Assembly (NCBI RefSeq): GCF_040892545.1
Contig: NZ_CP156079.1
Coordinates: 3,755,501-3,819,500, forward strand
DNA length: 64,000 nucleotides
Direction: 5' to 3'
DNA from: Paracidovorax avenae
Lineage (GTDB): Bacteria > Pseudomonadota > Gammaproteobacteria > Burkholderiales > Burkholderiaceae_C
The notes under the pieces were generated by a model. The model was not told where the DNA came from. It worked only from the letters and a program-made list of their open reading frames with translations, and ran no database searches. A program made the translations under genes and the position numbers. Positions 49,107 to 57,437 of this stretch are shown here, in pieces. Position 1 is the stretch's first letter; each line of letters opens with the position of its first letter.

Positions 49107-49191
49107 GCCCGGGTGGTGAAATTGGTAGACGCAGGGGACTCAAAATCCCCCGCCGCAAGGCGTGCCGGTTCGATTCCGGCCCCGGGCACCA
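49107..49191 (+). tRNA. tRNA-Leu (anticodon CAA)
   Basis: An 85-base gene including an encoded CCA end. The acceptor stem GCCCGGG pairs perfectly with CCCGGGC; the anticodon loop is CTCAAAA between GGGGA and TCCCC, giving anticodon CAA for UUG; a long variable arm typical of class II tRNA-Leu and the T loop GTTCGATTC are present. It reads UUG, a rare codon in this GC-rich genome. Confidence 0.97.
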
Positions 49192-49539
49192 TGGCTGCAA
49201 CGCCATGGTTTAGGAATAATTTCCTCATCGTTTCCTCGGCCGGTTCCGCAAGGACGCCCAGAGAAGCGCATGGTTTCCGCCCTGTCTGGCAAGAATCCCC
49301 ATAGGCGCAAGAGCGACGCGACGGTCCACTATCCAATAGCGGAAGCAGCGGGATGCCAAGTTCCCCGCGCCATCAGTACCTGGACACGCTTCCGATATTC
49401 AACAGGTCCTGGCGCACGATCAGCGCGGCCGAGGTGACTGCGGTTGTTGCACCAATGGCAGGCCTCCCGCAATATTGACAGGGTGATCAGGCCCGGCATC
49501 AATGCATCATTGCCACCGTTTTCACAACGAGGCAACCTC
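49192..49539 (+). other. Non-coding gap after tRNA-Leu
   Basis: 348 bp with no credible gene and visibly lower G+C than the surroundings (for example around 49206-49232 and 49500-49530). No integrase, no repeat of the tRNA 3' end and no promoter pair were seen. An AACGAGGCAACC precedes the lipoprotein start. Confidence 0.5.
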
Positions 49540-50013
49540 ATGCATTTGTTTTGCTTACGGGGCTTTACTCCGACCGCCGCTTGCCTCCTCGGCTTGGCGG
49601 GATGCGCCACATCGCCGTACATGTCACCGACCAGCGGCCCCACGGCAACGATCCAAGTTGCCTCTGTACACGGCGCAGACATAGGCACCCGCAGCGCCAC
49701 GGGCGCCTGCGAACGCCAAAGCTTCCGAGCAGACCGTGGAGAACGACATGCGAATCTGGCCCTGATACCGGCGTCCCGGCCTGTTTGGCTGGGCATGGGG
49801 AGCACTAATGGTGCATGGGCCTGTACTGCGTCCTTCAGTTTTATGCCCGAGCCGGGAGGGCACTACAGTGCCGCTTTCGCGATCACTCCGATAGGCGACA
49901 GCCGCTGTGTGCTCTCGGTGACGCAACGGCTGCCATCCGGGGAGGAGGTGCGCGTCAAAACCAGGAAGACCAGCTGGAATAGCTTCTGCCAAGGCGCAGA
50001 CCAGGGACCTTGA
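49540..50013 (+). CDS. Small hypothetical lipoprotein
   Basis: A 157-residue protein not recognised. The start at ATG 49540 gives MHLFCLRGFTPTAACLLGLAGCATSPY, a lipoprotein signal with lipobox LAGC (lipidated Cys at residue 22). The mature part has a basic middle (residues ~50-75) and beta-like segments (WACTASFSFMPEPGG, YSAAFAITPIGDSRCVLSVTQR). Base composition and codon use are less GC-biased than the core genes, so it may be an accessory gene acquired beside the tRNA. Confidence 0.6.
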   Translation: MHLFCLRGFTPTAACLLGLAGCATSPYMSPTSGPTATIQVASVHGADIGTRSATGACERQSFRADRGERHANLALIPASRPVWLGMGSTNGAWACTASFSFMPEPGGHYSAAFAITPIGDSRCVLSVTQRLPSGEEVRVKTRKTSWNSFCQGADQGP

Positions 50014-50134
50014 GCATGTGACCGTTGGCGCTCCATGGCATCGACATGCTGCTGTAGAACGCAAACAGGACTATGCGATGTGCGCCACCCGCGCAGCAGC
50101 CAGGCGCCACAAGATCACTGGATTGAAGCAGCGC

Positions 50135-50362
50135 TCACCGCGACCACTTCCGCTCGGCCTTCGGCTCCACCGTGATGTCCACGTGCTTCTGCACTTCGGG
50201 CCGGCCGGTACGGGGATTGGTGTCCACCACATCCTCCAGCGTGATCTTGCTCACCTCGGCCTGGGTGTCTGCCTCCAGATCCTCCAGCACCTCGCCCACC
50301 CGCTTCTCTGCGGCATCCACCTGTTGCTGCGTGGCGGGAGACGGGGTGGTGCGGGACAGCAT
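50135..50362 (-). CDS. Small acidic hypothetical protein
   Basis: A 75-residue charged protein: TQQQVDAAEKRVGEVLEDL is a likely helix, followed by a stretch with DVVDTNPRTGRPEVQKHVDITVEPKAERKW. I know no function. The start ATG 50362 has AAGGA eight bases upstream on the minus strand. The frame is open further upstream, but that part reads as Arg/Pro/Ala noise. Confidence 0.5.
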   Translation of the reverse strand: MLSRTTPSPATQQQVDAAEKRVGEVLEDLEADTQAEVSKITLEDVVDTNPRTGRPEVQKHVDITVEPKAERKWSR

Positions 50363-50592
50363 GGCGGAGTTCCTTGGAGGAGTGGCGGAAGGGATCGAGG
50401 CCGTCAGGGCTGGGCCCGTGCAATGGCCAGACAGCCCGGCAGCCCCGCGCAATGGGGAGGCATATCGGCCGGCTCCGGCGGAGGCGCCGGAACATCGGGC
50501 TCGACGGGCTGGTCGCCCTTGTCGGCGGGGGAACGGTGCGGGGAAGGCATGGGGAGCGGGAATGAGGGAGAGCGGCGGCGCAGGGGCCTGGC

Positions 50593-50685
50593 TCAGAAGC
50601 CGCTCATGACGGATGCGGCGAAGTAGGCAATACCCAGGCTGGAAAAAAGCACGAATCCGGCCACGACAGTCAGCATTTCTTTCAT
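50593..50685 (-). CDS. 30-residue single-helix membrane peptide
   Basis: A very short gene: ATG 50685 to TGA 50593, 30 residues. The sequence begins MKEMLTVVAGFVLFSSLG, continues with IAYFAASVM and ends in Ser-Gly-Phe; residues 5-27 form one transmembrane helix. AAGGA lies six bases before the ATG, and the codons fit the genome (GTC, GTG, TTC, GCC). Bacterial helper peptides of this size (CydX, KdpF, AcrZ type) attach to larger membrane complexes, but no such complex is adjacent, so the partner is unknown. Single Met start with a good ribosome site argues against chance. Confidence 0.5.
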   Translation of the reverse strand: MKEMLTVVAGFVLFSSLGIAYFAASVMSGF

Positions 50686-50994
50686 GTTCGTCCTTCAATG
50701 GGGAACATTGCCCGGCCGGGGTCGATGCGCAACGCATCGAAAATGGCGCCACGGCCGGCGCGGAATTCCTGGAAAACAGCCGGGGGCCACGCCGCCCGGA
50801 CCACCTTCACGAGAGCCCGCCGCGGGACGATCCGTCACCGGGCCTGGCCACTTGTTTTCAATCCTCGGGCACCTGCCGGAGGAGGGGAACAATTCCCGTC
50901 TCCTGCAGGCGCAGCCGCTACTGTATGAAATCCCCGAATTCCGCGGTGTAGGACGAATGCCGGACCGGTGTCGGACGGTCGGGCGGCGGAAAAT
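50686..50994. other. Gap without recognised gene
   Basis: 309 bp between the 30-residue peptide gene and the terminator of the winged-helix gene. It contains a small hairpin GGGAA-CAA-TTCCC at 50885-50897 and the promoter side of the peptide gene; nothing else convincing. Confidence 0.4.
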
Positions 50995-51018
50995 AAAAAG
51001 CCGGGGCGCAACCCCGGC
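50995..51018 (-). terminator. Terminator of the small winged-helix-like gene
   Basis: On the minus strand: GCCGGGG, loop of five, CCCCGGC, then five T. It lies 19 bp past the stop at 51037. Confidence 0.85.
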
Positions 51019-51036
51019 CTGGCGCGCGGCGGCGGG

Positions 51037-51267
51037 TCAGCCTTCCTGGCGGCGGATGACGGCGCGGCCGCTGTCCGTGATGACCAGGTCGCCGGTGGCG
51101 TTCTTCGCGATGTAGCCACGCTCGTAGAGGCGGCCCGACAGGTGGTGGCGCAGGGCCTCCGGCACGCTGATGGCGCGGCCGATTTCCAGTTGCTTGAGGG
51201 CCTCGAGTTCATCGACCGTGGGATCGAAGTGGGGGGCGTGGTAGGTGCCGCTCGTGTGGTTTTGCAT
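51037..51267 (-). CDS. Small winged-helix-like hypothetical protein
   Basis: A 76-residue protein. After an unstructured start (MQNHTSGTYHAPHFDP) comes DELEALKQLEIGRAIS, then EALRHHLSGRLYERGYIAKN and GDLVITDSGRAVIRRQEG: helix, helix, and a two-stranded wing with the TDSGR turn often seen in winged-helix regulators. A DNA- or protein-binding role is inferred only. AAGGAG is nine bases before the ATG at 51267, and a strong terminator follows, so it is a stand-alone expressed unit. Confidence 0.7.
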   Translation of the reverse strand: MQNHTSGTYHAPHFDPTVDELEALKQLEIGRAISVPEALRHHLSGRLYERGYIAKNATGDLVITDSGRAVIRRQEG

Positions 51268-51392
51268 GTGCCGGTACTCCTTGTTGTGACGATAGGCAGG
51301 GAAACAGAGCCTGCAAGCGCCTGCTCTACAGCAGGTAGGCACAGCCTAGCCCGGGGTGGCGGCCGATGCAACCGGACAGGGCGCCGTCACGG

Positions 51393-52292
51393 TCAAGACG
51401 CGGCCATGTCCTGCAGCCAGGCAGCGAAGGCCGCGACGACCGGCGGCTGGGACTGCGCGGGGGTGACGAAGTAGTAGCCCCGCCCTCCCCGCGGGGGAAA
51501 GTCGCAGGCCGGCACCAGTTCGCCCCGTGCGCGCTCGGGCTCGATCAGCATCAGCGGCACCAGCGCCACGCCCAGGCCGTGGGCGGCCGCCACGGCGGAC
51601 ATGGAAAAGAGTTCGTAGCGCGGGCCGTCCAGGGCATGCTGGGGGGCATGCACCCCCATGGACTCGAACCACTGGCGCCAGGCCAGCGGCCGCGTCGTCT
51701 GCTGCAGCAGCGGCAGTTCAGCCAGCGCTTCCGGCGGCAGGGGCCGGCCCTCCGGCAGCAGCGCGGGGCTGCAGACCGGCGCCACGTCCTCCTGCATCAA
51801 CCGCAGGGCCTGGGTGCCGGGCCAATTGGCCACCTGCTCCGGCGTGCCGGCGTAGAGGGCCGCATCGAAGCCCGCGTCCGCGAAAAGGAAGGGCCGCACC
51901 TGGGTCTCGATGTGGACGACGATGTCGGGATGCCGCTCGGCCAGACGGGGCAGGCGGGGCACCAGCCAGCGGGTGGCGAATGTGGGCACGGCGGCGAGGC
52001 GGATGGAGCCGCCCTGCCCCTGGTGGGCCATGACGTCGAGCGTGTCGCGCTCCAGCCCTTCGAGCCAGCGCCCGACCTGGGCGGCGTAGTGCGTGCCGGC
52101 AGGCGTCAGGGCCACGCCGTGGCGGGTGCGGCGGAACAGGGCCACGCCCAGGAATTCCTCCAGCGCCATGATCTGCCGCGACACGGCGCTTTGCGTAAGG
52201 AACAGTTCCTGGGCGGCGCGGGTGTAGCTTTCGTGGCGGGCGGCGGCTTCGAAGCAGGCCAGGGCCTGGGTGGACGGCAGGGTGCGGCGCAT
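51393..52292 (-). CDS. LysR-family regulator, probable GcdR
   Basis: A 299-residue LTTR. The helix-turn-helix is LACFEAAARHESYTRAAQELFLTQSAVSRQIMALEEFLG (about residues 10-48), followed by the effector domain with IRLAAVPTFATRWLVPRLPRLAERHPDI, of the GcvA-like subgroup. The start ATG 52292 is family-like; an upstream in-frame ATG at 52382 adds a non-conserved leader. Divergent from glutaryl-CoA dehydrogenase with 154 bp between; LTTRs in this position (GcdR) activate gcdH in response to glutarate/glutaryl-CoA. It probably autoregulates as well. Confidence 0.9.
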   Translation of the reverse strand: MRRTLPSTQALACFEAAARHESYTRAAQELFLTQSAVSRQIMALEEFLGVALFRRTRHGVALTPAGTHYAAQVGRWLEGLERDTLDVMAHQGQGGSIRLAAVPTFATRWLVPRLPRLAERHPDIVVHIETQVRPFLFADAGFDAALYAGTPEQVANWPGTQALRLMQEDVAPVCSPALLPEGRPLPPEALAELPLLQQTTRPLAWRQWFESMGVHAPQHALDGPRYELFSMSAVAAAHGLGVALVPLMLIEPERARGELVPACDFPPRGGRGYYFVTPAQSQPPVVAAFAAWLQDMAAS

Positions 52293-52354
52293 GGGGGGGA
52301 TGCTACACAGGTATTCCAGAACCTCATTTCTGGATGCAACTTCATCGCTTGCCG

Positions 52355-52373
52355 ATGCCCTTCCGCAAGGCAT
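52355..52373. promoter_or_regulatory. Candidate LysR operator
   Basis: A dyad ATGCC-N9-GGCAT in the gap between the LysR gene and gcdH; another short dyad GATG-N6-CATC is at 52333-52346. The size and position suit LTTR recognition and activation sites, but the match to the T-N11-A rule is not exact. Confidence 0.35.
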
Positions 52374-52446
52374 AGCATCCACGCATCCCGAGTGACATGC
52401 CGAAGCGGCAAATCACATCTTCCGCCCGATTTTCAGGAGACACACC

Positions 52447-53646
52447 ATGGCCTGCCCTGCCGCCTTCCACTGGGAAGACCCCTTCCTGCTCGACCAGCAG
52501 CTCAGCGACGACGAGCGCATGGTGCGCGATGCCGCTGCGGCCTACTGCCGCGACCGGCTGGCGACCCGCGTGCTGGAACAGTTCCGCCACGAGAAGACCG
52601 ATACGGCCATCTTCCGCGAGATGGGCGAACTGGGCCTGCTGGGCCCCACCATTCCAGAGCAGTACGGCGGCCCGGGGCTGAACTACGTGGCCTACGGCCT
52701 GATCGCCCGCGAGATCGAGCGCATCGATTCGGGCTACCGCTCCATGGCCAGCGTGCAGAGTTCGCTGGTCATGGTGCCGATCTTCGAGTTCGGCACCGAG
52801 GCGCAGAAGCAGAAGTACCTGCCGAAGCTGGCGAGCGGCGAGTGGATCGGCTGCTTCGGCCTGACCGAGCCCGACCACGGCTCCGACCCCGGCAGCATGG
52901 CCACGCGCGCCTACAAGACCGCGGGCGGCTACAAGCTCAAGGGCAGCAAGATGTGGATCACCAACAGCCCCATCGCCGACGTGTTCGTCGTGTGGGCCAA
53001 GGAGGTGAGCGAGGCCGGCGCCGTGGGCCCGATCCGCGGATTCGTGCTGGAAAAGGGCATGCAGGGCCTCACGGCGCCGGCCATCCACGGCAAGGTGGGC
53101 CTGCGTGCCTCCATCACCGGCGAGATCGTGATGGACGACGTGTTCGTGCCCGAGGAGAACGCGTTCCCCGAGGTGCAGGGCCTGAAGGGCCCGTTCACCT
53201 GCCTGAACAGCGCGCGCTACGGCATCGCCTGGGGCGCGCTGGGCGCGGCCGAGTTCTGCTGGCACACGGCACGCCAGTACACGCTGGACCGCAAGCAGTT
53301 CGGCCGGCCGCTCGCCGCCAACCAGCTCATCCAGAAGAAACTGGCCGACATGCAGACCGAGATCGCCATAGGCCTGCAGGCCTGCCTGCGCCTGGGCCGC
53401 ATGAAGGACGAGGGCACGGCCGCCGTGGAGGCCACCTCCATCATCAAGCGCAACAGCTGCGGCAAGGCGCTGGACATCGCCCGCATGGCGCGCGACATGA
53501 TGGGCGGCAACGGCATCAGCGACGAGTTCGGCGTGGCGCGCCACCTGGTGAACCTGGAGGTGGTCAACACCTACGAGGGCACCCACGACGTGCATGCGCT
53601 CATCCTGGGCCGCGCCCAGACGGGCATCGCCGCGTTCGCGAACTGA
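52447..53646 (+). CDS. gcdH: Glutaryl-CoA dehydrogenase
   Basis: A 399-residue FAD enzyme converting glutaryl-CoA to crotonyl-CoA in lysine/glutarate/aromatic degradation. The N-terminus [32 protein letters not shown]-like [20 protein letters not shown], the flavin loop [16 protein letters not shown], and the catalytic Glu E377 in [20 protein letters not shown] are all GCDH hallmarks. AGGAGA precedes the start. The CoA-transferase gene follows 7 bp downstream, forming a two-gene operon. Confidence 0.96.
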   Translation: MACPAAFHWEDPFLLDQQLSDDERMVRDAAAAYCRDRLATRVLEQFRHEKTDTAIFREMGELGLLGPTIPEQYGGPGLNYVAYGLIAREIERIDSGYRSMASVQSSLVMVPIFEFGTEAQKQKYLPKLASGEWIGCFGLTEPDHGSDPGSMATRAYKTAGGYKLKGSKMWITNSPIADVFVVWAKEVSEAGAVGPIRGFVLEKGMQGLTAPAIHGKVGLRASITGEIVMDDVFVPEENAFPEVQGLKGPFTCLNSARYGIAWGALGAAEFCWHTARQYTLDRKQFGRPLAANQLIQKKLADMQTEIAIGLQACLRLGRMKDEGTAAVEATSIIKRNSCGKALDIARMARDMMGGNGISDEFGVARHLVNLEVVNTYEGTHDVHALILGRAQTGIAAFAN

Positions 53647-53653
53647 CGGCGCC

Positions 53654-54961
53654 ATGGACGCGGCTCTCCCGCCCTCTCCCTCGCCCTCCCATCCAGCCTC
53701 TGCCGCGCCCGGCGCGCTCGCCGGCATCCGGGTGCTCGACCTCTCGCGCGTGCTGGCCGGGCCGTGGTGCACCCAGGTGCTGGCCGACCTGGGCGCCGAC
53801 GTGGTCAAGGTCGAGCGCCCCGGCCTGGGCGACGACACCCGCCAGTGGGGCCCTCCGTTCCTGAAGGATGCCGAGGGCCGCGAGACGGACCAGGCGGCCT
53901 ACTTCACGGCCTGCAACCGCAACAAGCGCTCCATCACCATCGACATGGCCCACCCGGGAGGCCAGGCGCTGATCCGGGACATGGCGCTCCGGGCGGACGT
54001 GGTGGTGGAGAACTTCAAGGTGGGCGGACTGAAGCAGTATGGCCTGGACCACGAGAGCCTGCGGGCCCTGAACCCGCGGCTCATCTACTGCTCGGTGACG
54101 GGCTTCGGGCAGGACGGCCCCTATGCGGCGCGGGCCGGCTACGACCTGATGGTGCAGGCCATGACCGGGCTCATGGACATCACCGGCCGGGCGGACGGCG
54201 AACCGGGCGGCGGACCGCTGCGGGTGGGCGTGGCGGTGATCGACCTGTTCACGGGCCTGTATGCCAGCAACGCCATCCTGGCAGCGCTGCATGCCCGGGA
54301 CAACGCCGCCACGGGCACCGGCCAGGGCCAGCACATCGACATGGCGCTGCTGGACGTGGGCATGGCCGTGCTGGCCAACCAGGCCGCGGGTTTCCTGGCC
54401 ACCGGGGAATCGCCGCGGCGCCAGGGCAACAGCCACCCGAGCCTGGTGCCCTACCAGGACTTTCCCACGGCCGACGGCGCCATGCTGCTGGCCATCGGCA
54501 ACGACGGCCAGTTCGCGCGCTTCTGCACGGCCGCCGGACAGGCTGCATGGGCATCGGATCCACGATTCAGCACCAATACGCTGCGCGTGCGGCACCGAGC
54601 GGAACTGGTGCCGCTCGTGGAGGCCGTGACCCGCACGCGCACCACCGCGCAGTGGGTCGCGTTGCTGGAGGACAAGGCCGTGCCCTGCGGGCCGATCAAC
54701 AGCATTGCGCAGGCCTTCGACGATCCCCAGGTACGCGCACGGGGCCTGGCAGTGGAACTGCCGCGCCGGCCCGACGGCAGTGCGGGTGCCGACGGCATCG
54801 CCACCGTGCGCGGCGTGGCCAGCCCGATGCGGCTGTCGGCCACGCCGCCGGTGCTGCGCAATGCGCCGCCCGCCCTGGGGCAGCACACCGAAGAGATCCT
54901 GGAGGACCTGGGGCTGGACGCGGCGGCCGTGGCACGGTTGCGCCTGGCGGGGGTGGTGTAA
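53654..54961 (+). CDS. CaiB/BaiF family CoA-transferase
   Basis: A 435-residue class III CoA-transferase. Motifs include LAGIRVLDLSRVLAGPWCTQVLADLGADVVKVE, the NRNKRSITIDM segment, LIYCSVTGFGQDGPYAARAGYD and LVPYQDFPTADGAMLLAIGND. The start ATG 53654 is seven bases after the gcdH stop. Placed directly behind gcdH, it most likely activates glutarate to glutaryl-CoA using succinyl-CoA (SUGCT-type); this is inferred from the pairing. Residues 1-22 are a Pro/Ser-rich leader. Confidence 0.92.
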   Translation: MDAALPPSPSPSHPASAAPGALAGIRVLDLSRVLAGPWCTQVLADLGADVVKVERPGLGDDTRQWGPPFLKDAEGRETDQAAYFTACNRNKRSITIDMAHPGGQALIRDMALRADVVVENFKVGGLKQYGLDHESLRALNPRLIYCSVTGFGQDGPYAARAGYDLMVQAMTGLMDITGRADGEPGGGPLRVGVAVIDLFTGLYASNAILAALHARDNAATGTGQGQHIDMALLDVGMAVLANQAAGFLATGESPRRQGNSHPSLVPYQDFPTADGAMLLAIGNDGQFARFCTAAGQAAWASDPRFSTNTLRVRHRAELVPLVEAVTRTRTTAQWVALLEDKAVPCGPINSIAQAFDDPQVRARGLAVELPRRPDGSAGADGIATVRGVASPMRLSATPPVLRNAPPALGQHTEEILEDLGLDAAAVARLRLAGVV

Positions 54962-55164
54962 CCTGGGCGGGTGGCGTCGGCCTGGGCACCCGGTGGATCG
55001 GGGCCCGCGCCGACAGACAGCGCGGGGGCAGGTCAACCAAAATGCAGGCTGACGCGTCATTTTGCTGTCATCCTTCGCCCGGCCGGCGGTCTGCCGGCCA
55101 GGCGCCCTTTCACCGCGGACCGGCCCGCCCCCGGGCTCCGGAGCCGCACCTCCAGCGAGAGCCC

Positions 55165-55704
55165 ATGCGCCTGCCCGCCCTCCTCCTCAAATCCCTGGCC
55201 GCCACCGCCGTGTGCGCCATGGCTGCGGGTTGCGCCGTGCCGGGCGAGCCGTACTACGACTACGGCTACGCCTCCGGCCCGACCTACGGCAACACCTATC
55301 CCGCCAGCCCGTCCTACCCCTACGGCGGTGCGGTCACGGTGTACGAACAACCCACCTACGTGGTGCCCCGGCCCGGCTATCCCGTGGTCGTGCCGGCTCC
55401 CGGCTATGCCGTGCGGCCCAATCCCTGGGACGACGGCTGGCGCGATCGCCGGGACCGAGACGACCGGGACCGCGCATGGCGTGAGCGGCGCGACCGCGAG
55501 GCCTGGGAGGCACGCGAGCGTGAACGGCAGCGTGAACGCGACCGGGACCGGGACCGCGCCCAGCCGCCGGGACCATCGCTGAGCGGCACCCTGCAGCAGG
55601 AATCCCGTCGCAAGGCGGACGAGCAGCGCTGGCGGGACGAAATGCGCTCCCAGGGCCGCCTGCCTCCGCAGGAGGGCCCCGGTCGCCTCTTCCAGAGGCC
55701 CTGA
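55165..55704 (+). CDS. Tyr/Pro-rich lipoprotein with Arg/Asp-rich tail
   Basis: A 179-residue exported protein of unknown function. A signal LLKSLAATAVCAMAAGCAVPG ends in lipobox AAGC. Residues 28-90 are rich in Tyr, Pro, Gly and Ser (repeats of PxYPYG and VxPxPGYxV), residues 93-135 are a charged zipper of Arg, Asp and Glu (alternating RDRD/RERE), and the end is amphipathic. The composition suggests a disordered envelope protein that binds anionic or cationic surfaces. It precedes a second exported gene by 26 bp on the same strand. Confidence 0.78.
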   Translation: MRLPALLLKSLAATAVCAMAAGCAVPGEPYYDYGYASGPTYGNTYPASPSYPYGGAVTVYEQPTYVVPRPGYPVVVPAPGYAVRPNPWDDGWRDRRDRDDRDRAWRERRDREAWEARERERQRERDRDRDRAQPPGPSLSGTLQQESRRKADEQRWRDEMRSQGRLPPQEGPGRLFQRP

Positions 55705-55730
55705 ACCTGCCGTATGAAAGGCTCCCTTCC

Positions 55731-56429
55731 ATGACCGGGTTGACCTCCCATGCGCGCGCCTTGAGGGGCCCGCAGGCGGAGCTTCTGCGCAGCGCCGCCT
55801 GCGTGGCCGTGCTGTGCCTGGCGGGCACGTTCGCCCAAGCCCAGGTCGTGCGCTGCACGGACCCCTCGACCGGCCAGGTGACCTATACGGACGGACGCTG
55901 CGACCGGGGAGCATCGGTGCGGGAGGTCGAACCCCGCAGGACCCGGGAAGAGATCGCGCAGGAACGCGAGCAGGCGCGCGAGGCGCTGGAAGCGAAGCGC
56001 CAGCGCCAGCAGGCCGAAGCGCTGGCAGAGCAGCAGCAGGCCCGGCGGGAAGCCCAGGAGTCACGTGCCCGGGGCCGGGAAATCTCCACCGATCCGGCGC
56101 GTTCGCCGGAGTGCGCGCGGTCCCGCCGGCAGCTCGACCGCGTGGCCGCCGAGAGCGGCCAGGGCAGCTACGAGGCCCAGGCCCGCCTGGCAGCGGCGCA
56201 ACGGCAGATGGAACTGGACTGCCTGGGCTCCGCGGGCTATGCGCAGGTGGAGCGCTCGCGCGGCGGAGGTACCACCTACGGGACGCAGGACGTCTATGTG
56301 CCGCCCGTGGTGGTGGTGCCGCGGCATCCCGTGGTGGTGCAGCCGGCCGTGCCGGTGCCCAGGCCTCCGGGCACGCAGTGCAACGTGTTCCGGTGCTATG
56401 ACGGCAACGGGAACATCTATCCGCGGTGA
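55731..56429 (+). CDS. Exported DUF4124-type protein
   Basis: A 232-residue secreted protein. A signal peptide ends near TFAQAQV; then VVRCTDPSTGQVTYTDGRC matches the DUF4124 pattern (a Cys pair in a small beta domain common in beta- and gammaproteobacteria). A long charged coiled-coil stretch follows (about residues 68-118, EEIAQEREQAREALEAKRQ), then a conserved Cys region, a Val/Pro-rich tract (VYVPPVVVVPRHPVVVQP), and the C-terminal CNVFRCYDGNGN. Function unknown; periplasmic or outer-membrane location inferred. Probably cotranscribed with the preceding lipoprotein. Confidence 0.82.
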   Translation: MTGLTSHARALRGPQAELLRSAACVAVLCLAGTFAQAQVVRCTDPSTGQVTYTDGRCDRGASVREVEPRRTREEIAQEREQAREALEAKRQRQQAEALAEQQQARREAQESRARGREISTDPARSPECARSRRQLDRVAAESGQGSYEAQARLAAAQRQMELDCLGSAGYAQVERSRGGGTTYGTQDVYVPPVVVVPRHPVVVQPAVPVPRPPGTQCNVFRCYDGNGNIYPR

Positions 56430-56445
56430 CAGCCTGCGAGGCCCC

Positions 56446-57420
56446 TCAGAGGCTGCGCAACCCTTCGGCCACCGTCGGATAACGCAGCCGCACGCGCAAC
56501 TCCTGCGCGAGCCGGGTGGCATCGAGCCGGCGCGATTCGCCCATGAAGCTCAGCAGCATGGGCGATAGCTCTTCGCGGGCCTGCTCCCGCGTGATCCTGC
56601 GCGGGCGGGGCAGCCCGTACAGGTCGGCGGCGAGGTCGAAGTAGTCGCCCATCTTCAGGCCGCTCGCGTCGCTCACGTGGTAGATGCGCTGCGCCCGCCC
56701 CCGCCAGAGGGCGGCGATGCAGGCGCGCGCGAGGTCGTCGGCGTGGATGTGGTTGGTATGCACATCGTCCCCGGGCACCAGCGCGGGCGTGCCGCGGCGC
56801 AGCCGCGCCTCGGGCGTGCCGCCCTCGCGGTCGGGCGCATAGATGCCGGGAATGCGCAGCACGCTCGCACGCACGCCGGCCCGGCCCAGCTGGCGCACGG
56901 TACGTTCGGCATCGACGCGCCTGCGGGCGCGCGGCGTGGCCGGCGCGACCGGCCGGGTTTCCGGCACGAGGGCACCGGCGCAGTCGCCATAGACCCCGCT
57001 GGTCGAGCCGTACACCAGCGCGCGCGGCAGGCTGCGCAGCCTCAGCACGCGCGCCAGGCCCGCCGTGCGCGGATCAGCCCACCGGGCAGCGCCGACGTCG
57101 CGCTCCCCGGGCGGCGGGGCCAGGTGCAGGACGCGCGTGGCCAGTCCCGCGAGGCGGCGCAGCGTGCGCGCATCGTCCAGGGTGCCCGGCAGCGGCACGA
57201 TGCCGGCCGCGCGCAATGCCGCGACGCGCCCGGGGCTCGAGGTGAGCGCCAGCACGCGTGGGCGCGGCGATCCCTGCGCGGCCCGCAGGGCGCCCACCGC
57301 GCGCAGGCCCACGTCGCCGCAGCCGACGACCAGCACACGTTCACGGCGGAAACGCGCTGGCAGCGCGCCGAGGGGGGTCAGGTTTGAGGGCAAAATCCAG
57401 ATCCGGCAACGAAGAGACAC
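56446..57420 (-). CDS. SDR-family NAD(P)-dependent epimerase/dehydratase-like protein
   Basis: A 324-residue atypical short-chain dehydrogenase (YeeZ-like). The Rossmann motif is VLVVGCGDVGLRAVGAL (GxGxxG variant GCGDVG), then ALVYGSTSGVYGDCAG with Ser and Tyr of the catalytic set, and DDVHTNHIHADDLARACIAAL near the substrate side. The family order is epimerase-like; the substrate is unknown. The true start is uncertain: GTG 57420 keeps the longest frame, a TTG at 57393 is nearer to the conserved part, and neither has a good ribosome site. It is divergent from the flavin reductase gene, 17 bp away. Confidence 0.85.
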   Translation of the reverse strand: MSLRCRIWILPSNLTPLGALPARFRRERVLVVGCGDVGLRAVGALRAAQGSPRPRVLALTSSPGRVAALRAAGIVPLPGTLDDARTLRRLAGLATRVLHLAPPPGERDVGAARWADPRTAGLARVLRLRSLPRALVYGSTSGVYGDCAGALVPETRPVAPATPRARRRVDAERTVRQLGRAGVRASVLRIPGIYAPDREGGTPEARLRRGTPALVPGDDVHTNHIHADDLARACIAALWRGRAQRIYHVSDASGLKMGDYFDLAADLYGLPRPRRITREQAREELSPMLLSFMGESRRLDATRLAQELRVRLRYPTVAEGLRSL

Positions 57421-57437
57421 GCAAGGATAACGACCCC

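Noticed and set aside
49107..49191. Integrated element using tRNA-Leu as attachment site
   Set aside because: No repeat of the tRNA 3' end and no integrase in the window; kept only as a weak accessory-pocket observation.
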